This document shows, piece after piece, positions 8,957 through 16,591 of a DNA stretch of 64,000 nucleotides. Location: positions 55,491 to 119,490 of the forward strand of contig CAZLRH010000011.1 in assembly GCA_964562015.1 (NCBI GenBank), given 5' to 3'. The stretch is from CAZLRH01 sp964562015 (lineage in GTDB: Bacteria; Verrucomicrobiota; Verrucomicrobiia; Opitutales; JABDGR01). How positions within the stretch are numbered: the stretch's first letter is position 1; every line of letters starts with the position of its first letter. A program made the position numbers and the translations under genes. A model generated the notes under the pieces. The model worked only from the letters and a program-made list of their open reading frames with translations. It was not told where the DNA came from and made no database searches.

Positions 8957-9076
8957 GCCCGCCCCTCTTTTAAGTCCCGCAATAAAAAATACCCCGCCAC
9001 TTTTCCACCACCACCACCACCCGCGCGAAGCCCGCCAGCCCGTTCCACCACGCCAACCTTCAAACCCGGAATCGCC

Positions 9077-9919
9077 ATGAGCCTCCCTTCCCTTCTCGAA
9101 CACAACTTGCGCGCGCCATTGACGCATCCGCGCACTTTTTCCCGCGAAGCCCTTCTCCTGGAGGAGAATCAATCGCGGCTGTCGGTTTTGTCGGCCCATT
9201 CACCACACCTGTTCGCTTCCCCGCTGGGGCCGTTTGAACACAAGGGGCATCCGTTCCACCTGCCGCGTTTTCTCTTCGTCGGGGAGAATTCGGCGGAGGA
9301 AGCCTGGCGCATCTCCATCTTCGCGGGGCTGGATGGGCGCGACACGCGGTCTGCGCTGGCGGCGCTGAAGGGGTTGGAGCGTTACGCGTTGGAACCGGAA
9401 TTGGGCGACTCCTTCAACCTGGCTTTTTACCCGTTATTGAATCCCAGCGGCGTGACGGATGGCACGCGCCGGACCCGTTCGGGCCACCTGCTCGAGGAGC
9501 AGAACTGGACGAATTCGCAGGCGCCGGAATTGCAATTGCTGGCCCGTGAAGCCCGCGCGCGGCAGTTTCACGGCTCGATTGTGATTCGCTCCTCCGACGA
9601 GGTGAATGAATTGCAAGGCTGGCTGCGCGGATTTTCTCCGGGCGAGCCTTTCCTCCATGCCGAGCCGGTGCGCGGCTCGAGCAAGGCCGGTTACCTGCCC
9701 TTCAAGTTTCCGATTGCGTGGGAGCCGCATCCCGAGGGGCTGCATGCGCAAAACGGTCCGCTCACCCTGGCCGACGATATGCGGATGCGCCCGTTCGAGG
9801 TGACCCTGCTGGTGCCGACCGAGCCGCCGCTGGAGTGGGCGGTGCAAGCCGTGGCGCATACGCTGCGCGTTTTCCTCAACAACTTCCGCACGGCCGCAGC
9901 GACCGGCGCCAACATCTGA
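9077..9919 (+). CDS. M14-like protein lacking catalytic residues (likely pseudoenzyme)
   Basis: A 280-residue protein that aligns along its length with the M14-type zinc peptidase encoded next to it. Shared landmarks include the FAGLDG/FGAIHG strand, YPLLNPSG/YPVCNPTG, and FHGSIVIRSSD/FHGLVSLHSDD. Every metal or catalytic position differs: the HxxE zinc motif is DxxD, DLNR is replaced by LEEQN, the second zinc His is Arg, and the catalytic Glu in FETP is lost. It is therefore probably a non-catalytic paralogue, perhaps a partner of the active enzyme 11 bases downstream. It lies inside a sulfate transport gene block, for which no role of M14 proteins is known to me. Confidence 0.6.
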   Translation: MSLPSLLEHNLRAPLTHPRTFSREALLLEENQSRLSVLSAHSPHLFASPLGPFEHKGHPFHLPRFLFVGENSAEEAWRISIFAGLDGRDTRSALAALKGLERYALEPELGDSFNLAFYPLLNPSGVTDGTRRTRSGHLLEEQNWTNSQAPELQLLAREARARQFHGSIVIRSSDEVNELQGWLRGFSPGEPFLHAEPVRGSSKAGYLPFKFPIAWEPHPEGLHAQNGPLTLADDMRMRPFEVTLLVPTEPPLEWAVQAVAHTLRVFLNNFRTAAATGANI

Positions 9920-9930
9920 CCTTCGCGGCC

Positions 9931-10785
9931 ATGAGCACACTTCTTGAAGTACCCGTGAAAACCTGGGCGCGTGCCACGCAGGCTCCGTCGCCGCCGCGCG
10001 CGCCCTCGCCCGAGGTGATTCGCGCCCTCGAAGCGCCACTGGTGGAAAAAGCCCGGCGCTCATCGCGCCTGCGGTATATGCCCTCGCCGAATTTTCGGTG
10101 GGACGCGCGGGACTATTTCGTGCCGCATTTTGTGTTCAACGGCCCGCCGTCTGGGGGTGATTTTTTGCGCCTGGGCTTATTTGGGGCCATCCACGGCGAC
10201 GAGCCGGAGGGCGCGTGGTCCCTCATCGCCTTGCTGGAAACGCTGCTCGAGAATCCCGCGCTGGCCACGGGTTACCAGTTGCATGTCTATCCGGTGTGCA
10301 ATCCCACGGGTTTTGCGCAAAAGCGGCGGACGTCCTCCTCCGGCGTGGATTTGAACCGCGCGTTTTGGAAGGACTCGACGATTCCCGAAGTGTGGTGGCT
10401 CGAGCACGAGCTGATCACGCGGCGTTTTCACGGGCTCGTTTCGCTGCATAGCGATGACACGGCGGAGGGCGCCTACGCCTACGTGCGCGGCCCGGTGTTC
10501 AGCGAAACGCTCGCCCGCCCGGCCCTCACCGCCGCCGCCCGCTTTCTGCCGCATGACACCCGGAATGTGATCGACGGGTTCCAGGCCCGCAACGGATTGG
10601 TGCAGGAATGCTTCGAGGGCGTCCTTTCGGCCCCGCCTTCTGAGCTTGAACCCACACCATTTGAAATCATCTTTGAGACCCCCCAGACGGCTCCGGCCGG
10701 TCTCCAGGTGCAGGCAGGGCAACACGCCCTGCTGGCCATCTTGGAGGCTTACCGCGGATTCCTAGGCTACCAGGCCGGAATCTAA
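9931..10785 (+). CDS. M14-family zinc carboxypeptidase / aspartoacylase-like hydrolase
   Basis: A 284-residue hydrolase of the M14 (carboxypeptidase A / succinylglutamate desuccinylase) fold. GAIHGDEPEG carries the HxxE zinc ligands, CNPTGF and DLNRAFW follow in the family order, LHSDD supplies the third zinc His, and FETP holds the likely catalytic Glu. No signal peptide is seen, so it should act in the cytoplasm. The ATG at 9931 is chosen because the preceding frame is a shadow of the upstream gene. It is followed 21 bases later by cysT, so it is probably co-transcribed with the sulfate permease genes. Its substrate is unknown; amide or peptide hydrolysis is inferred from fold. Confidence 0.75.
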   Translation: MSTLLEVPVKTWARATQAPSPPRAPSPEVIRALEAPLVEKARRSSRLRYMPSPNFRWDARDYFVPHFVFNGPPSGGDFLRLGLFGAIHGDEPEGAWSLIALLETLLENPALATGYQLHVYPVCNPTGFAQKRRTSSSGVDLNRAFWKDSTIPEVWWLEHELITRRFHGLVSLHSDDTAEGAYAYVRGPVFSETLARPALTAAARFLPHDTRNVIDGFQARNGLVQECFEGVLSAPPSELEPTPFEIIFETPQTAPAGLQVQAGQHALLAILEAYRGFLGYQAGI

Positions 10786-10805
10786 TGACGCCGCCTCCGG
10801 GCTAA

Positions 10806-11762
10806 ATGACCGAAATCATCCATTCTCCGCCGCCGACGCCCATCCCCGGCCGAATTCCTGCCCCACCGGTGCAGGCTCGTTCGGTGTTGCCCGGCTTTGG
10901 CCTGACGCTGGGCTATTCGCTGACCTATCTGGGGTTGATCGTCCTCATTCCGCTGTCGGCGGCCTTCCTCAAGACCTCCAGCCTGACATGGAGCGAGTTC
11001 GTGGCGGCGACCTGCAACCCCCGCGTCATCGCGTCGTATAAATTGAGCTTCGGGGCGTCGTTTGCGGCGGCGTCGGTGAATTCGGTGTTCGGCCTGCTCG
11101 CGGCCTGGGTGCTCACGCGCTATCAGTTTCCCGGCAAGAAGATTTTTGACGCGATGGTGGATTTGCCCTTCGCGCTGCCTACCGCAGTTGCCGGTATTGC
11201 GCTGACAACTATTTACTCGCCCAAGGGCTGGATTGGCGGGCCGCTGTATGATTATTCGCTGCAATTGCGCCATTGGCTCGACAGCAAGGGCTCGAATCTC
11301 GTCGCCTTGCTGCCCGAAGAAGGCATCCGAATTTCGTACACGGCATTCGGCATTTTCCTGGCGCTGACGTTCATTGGCCTGCCCTTTGTCGTGCGCACGC
11401 TGCAGCCGGTGATGGAGGACATGGAGCCGGAGTTGGAGGAAGTTTCGGCGACGCTGGGTGCGAGCCGCTGGCAGACCTTCACCCGCGTGTTGTTCCCCGC
11501 CCTGCTGCCGCCGCTACTTACGGGCTTCGCGCTGGCGTTTGCGCGCGCGCTGGGCGAATACGGCTCGGTTGTCTTCATCGCGAGCAACATGCCGTACAAG
11601 ACCGAGATTACGCCGCTGCTAATTTACGCGCAACTCGACCAGAACAAATACTCCCAAGCCACCGCCATCGCCGTGGTCCTGCTGGTGGCGTCCTTCTGCA
11701 TGCTGCTCGTGATTAATCTGCTCCAGCGTTGGGCGCAGTCCCGCGCCGGCTCCTCCCCTTAA
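10806..11762 (+). CDS. cysT: sulfate ABC transporter permease CysT
   Basis: A 318-residue inner-membrane permease. About six transmembrane segments are visible, beginning with LTYLGLIVLIPLSAAFL. The conserved cytoplasmic EAA loop, here EEVSATLGASRWQTFTRVLFP, split as EEVSATLGAS and RWQTFTRVLFP, docks on the ATPase. VDLPFALPTAVAGIAL is the CysT/CysW signature region. It pairs with CysW, which starts 14 bases after its stop. An unusually long Pro-rich N-terminus (about 25 residues) precedes the first membrane segment. Confidence 0.93.
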   Translation: MTEIIHSPPPTPIPGRIPAPPVQARSVLPGFGLTLGYSLTYLGLIVLIPLSAAFLKTSSLTWSEFVAATCNPRVIASYKLSFGASFAAASVNSVFGLLAAWVLTRYQFPGKKIFDAMVDLPFALPTAVAGIALTTIYSPKGWIGGPLYDYSLQLRHWLDSKGSNLVALLPEEGIRISYTAFGIFLALTFIGLPFVVRTLQPVMEDMEPELEEVSATLGASRWQTFTRVLFPALLPPLLTGFALAFARALGEYGSVVFIASNMPYKTEITPLLIYAQLDQNKYSQATAIAVVLLVASFCMLLVINLLQRWAQSRAGSSP

Positions 11763-11775
11763 ATCCTAAAACTTC

Positions 11776-12699
11776 ATGGCTGGCCCCGCCACCTCTTTAG
11801 TCAAACGCGCCCGACCGATCGTGCCCTTGCGCCGATCCACCACTGAACCCCCGTGGGTGCGGCGGTTGCTCACGGGCATCGCGCTGGTGTTCTTCGTGCT
11901 GTTTCTCTTTGTGCCACTCGCCGAGGTTTTCTACGAAGCGTTCCGCAAGGGCGTAGGGCTCTATTTCGATGCACTGAGCACCCACGATGCCTGGGAGGCC
12001 ATCAAATTGACGCTGTTCGTGGCGGTCATTTGCGTGCCGCTGAATACAATTTTCGGCGTGGCGGCGGCCTGGGCGATTGCGAAATACCGTTTTCCTTGCC
12101 GGAGTTTGTTGCTGACGCTGGTGGACTTGCCCTTCGCCGTTTCCCCCGTGATCGCGGGATTGATTTACGTGCTGATTTTCGGCGCGCGCGGCTGGTGGGG
12201 GCCGTACATGAATGCGGGCGACCACCCGTGGCTCGGAAGCTGGCTGAATGGCTACGACATCAAAGTTATTTTCGCCGTGCCGGGCATTGTGCTGGCGACG
12301 CTGTTTGTCAGTTTCCCCTTTGTCGCGCGGGAGTTGATTCCGTTGATGGAGGCGCAGGGCAACGATGAGGAATACGCCGCACTCACGCTGGGCGCAAATG
12401 GCTGGCAGACATTCTGGCGCGTGACGCTGCCGAACATCAAATGGGGTCTCTTTTACGGCGTGATATTGTGCAACGCCCGCACGATGGGTGAATTCGGCGC
12501 GGTGTCGGTGGTCTCGGGCCACATTCGCGGCAAGACCAACACCCTGCCCCTGCACATCGAAGTGCTCTATAATGATTACCAGATGTCGGCGGCTTTCGCC
12601 TGCGCTTCGCTGCTGGCCTTTCTCGCCATGATCACCCTCGCGCTGAAAAGCTTCATCGAGTGGCGCCACGGGCGCGCGCACACGAAAGCCGCCCTTTAA
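11776..12699 (+). CDS. cysW: sulfate ABC transporter permease CysW
   Basis: A 307-residue permease partner of CysT. Six membrane segments begin with LLTGIALVFFVLFLFVPLAEVF. VDLPFAVSPVIAGLIY and the EAA loop EYAALTLGANGWQTFWRV identify it, and NARTMGEFGAVSVVSGHIRGKT is a well conserved CysW stretch, given here as GEFGAVSVVSGHIRG. It lies between cysT and cysA in the usual order and should form the heterodimeric channel with CysT. Confidence 0.93.
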   Translation: MAGPATSLVKRARPIVPLRRSTTEPPWVRRLLTGIALVFFVLFLFVPLAEVFYEAFRKGVGLYFDALSTHDAWEAIKLTLFVAVICVPLNTIFGVAAAWAIAKYRFPCRSLLLTLVDLPFAVSPVIAGLIYVLIFGARGWWGPYMNAGDHPWLGSWLNGYDIKVIFAVPGIVLATLFVSFPFVARELIPLMEAQGNDEEYAALTLGANGWQTFWRVTLPNIKWGLFYGVILCNARTMGEFGAVSVVSGHIRGKTNTLPLHIEVLYNDYQMSAAFACASLLAFLAMITLALKSFIEWRHGRAHTKAAL

Positions 12700-12768
12700 C
12701 TCGGCGCATGATTTCGCCGCCCCCTTTCCACCACCACTACGACTCGCCACCTCGATTGGATTAATCGC

Positions 12769-13842
12769 ATGAGCATTCACGCAGTCAACATACGCAAGAC
12801 TTTCGGCCAATACGTCGCGCTGGAAAACCTCGAGCTCAAGGTGCCCACGGGCGGCCTCACCGCCTTGCTGGGCCCTTCGGGCAGCGGCAAGACGACGTTG
12901 CTGCGCATCATCGCGGGGCTGGAATTTCCCGACGCGGGCAGCAACGGGCGCGTGAGTTTTCACGGCGAGGACGTGACGAACACCCCGCCGGGTGAGCGCG
13001 GGGTCGGCTTTGTCTTTCAGCATTACGCGCTGTTCCGCCATTTGACGGTGTTTGAAAATGTGGCCTTTGGGCTGAGAATTCGCCCGCGGGCAACGCGGCC
13101 CAACAACCGGGAAATCACCGACCGGGTGAACAAGCTGCTTGAACTGGTCAAACTGCCGGGCCTCGGCGGACGTTATCCCAAACAGCTTTCGGGCGGGCAG
13201 CGCCAGCGGGTGGCCCTGGCCCGCGCCCTCGCCACTGAGCCCAAGGTGCTTTTGTTGGACGAGCCTTTCGGTGCCCTTGATGCCAAGGTGCGCAAGGAAC
13301 TGCGACGCTGGCTGCGGCAATTTCACGAGAGCATTCACATGACCACGGTCTTCGTCACGCACGATCAAGAGGAGGCGTTGGAACTGGCCGACGAGGTCGT
13401 GGTGATGAACAACGCGAAAATCGAGCAAGTCGGCCCGCCGCAGGACGTATACGACCATCCGGGGACTCCGTTTGTCTTTGAATTTCTGGGCAATGTGAAC
13501 CGGCTCTACGAGACGCCTTTGCCGCAGACCGCGGATGAGCCCTTGGTTCCGCCCGGGGCGGTCACGTATGTACGCCCGCACGACATTGAGCTGAGGCGTG
13601 AACCGTTTCCGGGCTCGATTCCGGTGGTGGTGCACCACGTTTTCTCCGCTGGCCCCTGGGCGCGCGTGCAGTTGGTCACCAACCATACCGGCGAATGGCT
13701 CGACGCCGAGGTGAGCCACGAGGTAATTGAGCGCCTGCAGCCGAAATACGCGCAGTTGATTCACGCCTGCCTGCACCGGCCGCGGGTGTTTGTCGGCTTT
13801 CCGGAGAGCCAGCCGACTCCGCCCGCCGCGCCCAAAGCCTAA
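12769..13842 (+). CDS. cysA: sulfate ABC transporter ATP-binding protein CysA
   Basis: A 357-residue ATPase. Walker A GPSGSGKTT, Q-loop FVFQHYALF, signature LSGGQRQRVALARAL, Walker B LLLDEPFGALD and the H-loop VFVTHDQEEAL appear in order. The C-terminal 110 residues form the regulatory TOBE-like domain of sulfate-type importers (YVRPHDIELRR). It completes the porin-Sbp-M14-CysT-CysW-CysA block. The gene ends about 100 bases before the likely start of dnaX. Confidence 0.93.
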   Translation: MSIHAVNIRKTFGQYVALENLELKVPTGGLTALLGPSGSGKTTLLRIIAGLEFPDAGSNGRVSFHGEDVTNTPPGERGVGFVFQHYALFRHLTVFENVAFGLRIRPRATRPNNREITDRVNKLLELVKLPGLGGRYPKQLSGGQRQRVALARALATEPKVLLLDEPFGALDAKVRKELRRWLRQFHESIHMTTVFVTHDQEEALELADEVVVMNNAKIEQVGPPQDVYDHPGTPFVFEFLGNVNRLYETPLPQTADEPLVPPGAVTYVRPHDIELRREPFPGSIPVVVHHVFSAGPWARVQLVTNHTGEWLDAEVSHEVIERLQPKYAQLIHACLHRPRVFVGFPESQPTPPAAPKA

Positions 13843-13942
13843 TTGCGGGAAAATAAATCACCGCGCCACCGCCGTTTTTGCTTTTCAGGCGGGCTTGGGG
13901 ACGTTCGACTGTGGATGGACGGGCTTCGGCGCGTCCGCTGTC

Positions 13943-15409
13943 ATGCCCGAAGGTTACCAAGTCATCGCCCGCCGCTGGCGGCCCCAGCAGTTCGACGAAA
14001 TCGTCGGGCAGGAGCATATTGTCCGCACGCTCAAGAACGCCATCACGCAAAATCGCCTGGCCCACGCTTATTTGTTCGTTGGGCCGCGCGGCACGGGCAA
14101 GACGACGACGGCCCGCATCCTGGCCAAGGCCATCAACGCCGAGGGCGGGCCCTCCATCAAGCCGGACGACAAATCGGCGCTGGCGCAAGCCATCATGAAC
14201 GGCAGTTGCATGGACGTGCAGGAAATCGACGGCGCGTCCAACAACAGCGTGGACAACATCCGCGCCCTGCGCGAGGAATGCCAGTACACGCCCACGCAGG
14301 GGAAGTACCGCATTTACGTCATCGACGAAGTGCACATGCTTTCGACCGGCGCGTTCAACGCGTTGCTGAAGACGCTCGAGGAGCCGCCGCCGCACGTCAA
14401 ATTCATCTTCGCGACCACGGAGGCGCAAAAGGTTCCGCCGACCATCATTTCCCGCTGCCAGCGGTTTGAGTTCCGGCCCATCCCGGACACGCAAATCGCC
14501 ACCAAACTCGGGCAAATCGCCAAGGCGGAAAAAATCACCGTCAGCCCCGAGGCGCTGAATTCCATCGCGCGACTGGCCCAGGGCGGCATGAGGGACGCGC
14601 AATCCATATTGGACCAGCTCATTTCCTTTTGCGGGCAGAAGATTACGGATCAGAATGTGCTCGAGGTTTATGGACTGGCCTCGGCGGCGCAAGTCCTGGC
14701 CCTGGCCAAGGCCGTGGCCGCGGGCGATTACCCGGCGCTGATTGCGAAGGTGGAGGAATTTGCCGAAGGCGGGCTCGACTTGAACCGCGTACTGGCCGAC
14801 TTGGAGGCGCTCGTGCGCGAGGCGCTTTTAGAAGCGGTGCGCGGTAGCGGCGCGACCGAGAAGCTCGGCGTCTCCGTGCGCGGCGACACCCTTTTGCGTA
14901 TTTTGGAAACCCTGCACGCGGGCGAAGAGGCGGTGCGCACGGGGCTGAATGAGCGAGTGAATTTTGAGGTTTTGCTGTTACGCGCCGCCGAACAGGGGCG
15001 AACACGGGCCATCGATTCGCTTATCCAGGACCTCACGGAACTTTCAGCCGGCCTCCCCCAGGAAGCCGGCCAAAAAAAAATAAACCCGGCGCCCCTGCGG
15101 GAAACGCCACCCGCGGCTAAAGTTCGCGCGGCGACCGTGGCGGAAACCGCGGTGGTGGAAGAAGGGCGGCCGTCGTCGAGGACGGCCGCGAGTAACTTGC
15201 AGGCGCCTAGAACAGTCACAGGCGAGCCGCCAGCGCGGAGTGCACCCAAAGCCGAGGTGGCGACGGAAGAGTCAAGTGCTCCGTCTGCCGCGCCTTCACC
15301 GGAGGAAGCCTATGCCCGGCTGCCGGAGTCCACACGGCATTTGCTGGAAACGGAATTTCGCGCGACGGTTCGCGGCGTGAAATACATTGCGCCCGAGCGC
15401 ATCAAGTAG
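13943..15409 (+). CDS. dnaX: DNA polymerase III subunit gamma/tau
   Basis: The clamp-loader ATPase, 488 residues from the ATG at 13943; the frame is open further upstream but only overlaps cysA. Walker A GPRGTGKT (47-54), Walker B VIDEVH (126-131), sensor 1 FIFATTEAQKVPPTIISRCQRF, given as FIFATTEAQKVP, and the SRC arginine-finger region are all present. Most DnaX proteins have a four-cysteine zinc module after the Walker A helix; the equivalent stretch, residues 64-90, has only one cysteine (Cys89), so the zinc site is absent. The C-terminal 120 residues are Ala/Pro-rich and low in complexity; no clear tau alpha-binding domain is seen. Confidence 0.92.
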   Translation: MPEGYQVIARRWRPQQFDEIVGQEHIVRTLKNAITQNRLAHAYLFVGPRGTGKTTTARILAKAINAEGGPSIKPDDKSALAQAIMNGSCMDVQEIDGASNNSVDNIRALREECQYTPTQGKYRIYVIDEVHMLSTGAFNALLKTLEEPPPHVKFIFATTEAQKVPPTIISRCQRFEFRPIPDTQIATKLGQIAKAEKITVSPEALNSIARLAQGGMRDAQSILDQLISFCGQKITDQNVLEVYGLASAAQVLALAKAVAAGDYPALIAKVEEFAEGGLDLNRVLADLEALVREALLEAVRGSGATEKLGVSVRGDTLLRILETLHAGEEAVRTGLNERVNFEVLLLRAAEQGRTRAIDSLIQDLTELSAGLPQEAGQKKINPAPLRETPPAAKVRAATVAETAVVEEGRPSSRTAASNLQAPRTVTGEPPARSAPKAEVATEESSAPSAAPSPEEAYARLPESTRHLLETEFRATVRGVKYIAPERIK

Positions 15410-15421
15410 CCTGGAAAAGGC

Positions 15422-15454
15422 GAAGGCCCGCCGGGGATTAGCCGACGGGCCTTC
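15422..15454. terminator. bidirectional hairpin between dnaX and tRNA-fMet
   Basis: GAAGGCCCGCCGG (15422-15434) pairs with CCGACGGGCCTTC (15442-15454), a 13-base-pair stem with one G-U type mismatch and a seven-base loop. It sits in the narrow gap between the convergent dnaX and tRNA genes, the position of a shared terminator. No strong U run follows on either strand. Confidence 0.6.
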
Positions 15455-15456
15455 AG

Positions 15457-15533
<77 letters not shown>

Positions 15534-15636
15534 ATAAGGGGAAACTATTAACTGTGCCCATCCGCAGTGCTGAAGTCAAGCAGGCAATTGTTCGCGTTGC
15601 GCTTAGTCTTGAAAATGAGACGGATAGCGCATGCTG

Positions 15637-16530
15637 CTATGCCAGCGTTGTTGACCGCACAAAAGCTTCCGGGCCCCAGGCGTCATGGATGACCTTTTCA
15701 ATTTCCGCGCGTGGGCTGTTGGGCAGCAGGAGGGCAAAACACGCGCTGCCGCTGCCACTCATTTGGCAGCGCAAACCGAAGCGTGAGCGCAATTCTTCGA
15801 GCAAGACCGGTAGCGCCGCGTACTTTTCAAAGACCGGCAGTTCGAGATTATTTTCGAGGGGAAAGGTTTCCCACGACGGCGATGCCTGCCAGACGGCGAG
15901 TTTTTTCTCCGCTTCTTCCGCGGACACATAGCAGGCGGGGGCGCGTTCGGCCAGGCGCTTGTAGGCCCAGGCGGTCGCGACGCCAAAGGTGGGTTTGAAG
16001 ACCAGCACATCACGCCCATGCAAGGTGGCGCGAGCGGCTGCGCCCAAAAGTTCCACCTGTTCACCGCGACCGCGCATGATGACCGGTTCTCCGGTGAGAA
16101 ATAACGGGACGTCGGAGCCCACTTCCGCCGCGCACGCATGGAGTTCGGAAGCCGCGAGGGGTTTTTGCGCCAAGCCATTGAGACAGCGCAGCGCGGCGGC
16201 GGCATCGCTACTGCCACCCCCCAATCCCGCGCCCGCAGGAGTTTGTTTTTGGAGAATGAAATGGACGGGTGGCGGCGCGGCGGCTCCCGCACGACGCCGA
16301 TACGCGACGGCGGCCTTGAGCACGAGATTCGAGGCGTCCACGGGCACGCCGGGTTGATCGCACTCCAATGAATCGGCGGTCAGGCTCGGGCGAATTTCGG
16401 CGTCGAGCGCATCGCCCAGTGCGAGTTGAGTCACGAGGCTGATTAATTCGTGAAAGCCGTCGCTGCGCCGGCCGGTGATGGCCAGGGAAAGATTAAGCTT
16501 GGCCGGAGCGAAGGCGCGAATGCGGCTCAT
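15637..16530 (-). CDS. ispE: 4-diphosphocytidyl-2-C-methyl-D-erythritol kinase
   Basis: A GHMP kinase of the non-mevalonate isoprenoid pathway, 297 residues from the ATG at 16530. The start AFAPAKLNLSLAITGRRSDGFHEL is diagnostic, given as APAKLNLSLAI and DGFHEL. The ATP loop is PAGAGLGGGSSDAAAAL and the third motif is MSGSGSACFAL. The frame extends 63 residues upstream but that part opposes the histidine kinase gene and is not conserved. It supplies precursors for the menaquinone side chain and other isoprenoids. Good match in length and all motifs. Confidence 0.95.
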   Translation of the reverse strand: MSRIRAFAPAKLNLSLAITGRRSDGFHELISLVTQLALGDALDAEIRPSLTADSLECDQPGVPVDASNLVLKAAVAYRRRAGAAAPPPVHFILQKQTPAGAGLGGGSSDAAAALRCLNGLAQKPLAASELHACAAEVGSDVPLFLTGEPVIMRGRGEQVELLGAAARATLHGRDVLVFKPTFGVATAWAYKRLAERAPACYVSAEEAEKKLAVWQASPSWETFPLENNLELPVFEKYAALPVLLEELRSRFGLRCQMSGSGSACFALLLPNSPRAEIEKVIHDAWGPEAFVRSTTLA

Positions 16531-16591
16531 GCGGCGGGACAATAACGGGCCGCCTGCCAAGTGCACGGCGAAAACGCGGCCAGGCCCCGCG

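Noticed and set aside
15534..15636. Promoter for the tRNA gene on the minus strand
   Set aside because: A TTGACT is present but no -10 lies at suitable spacing, so I did not report it.
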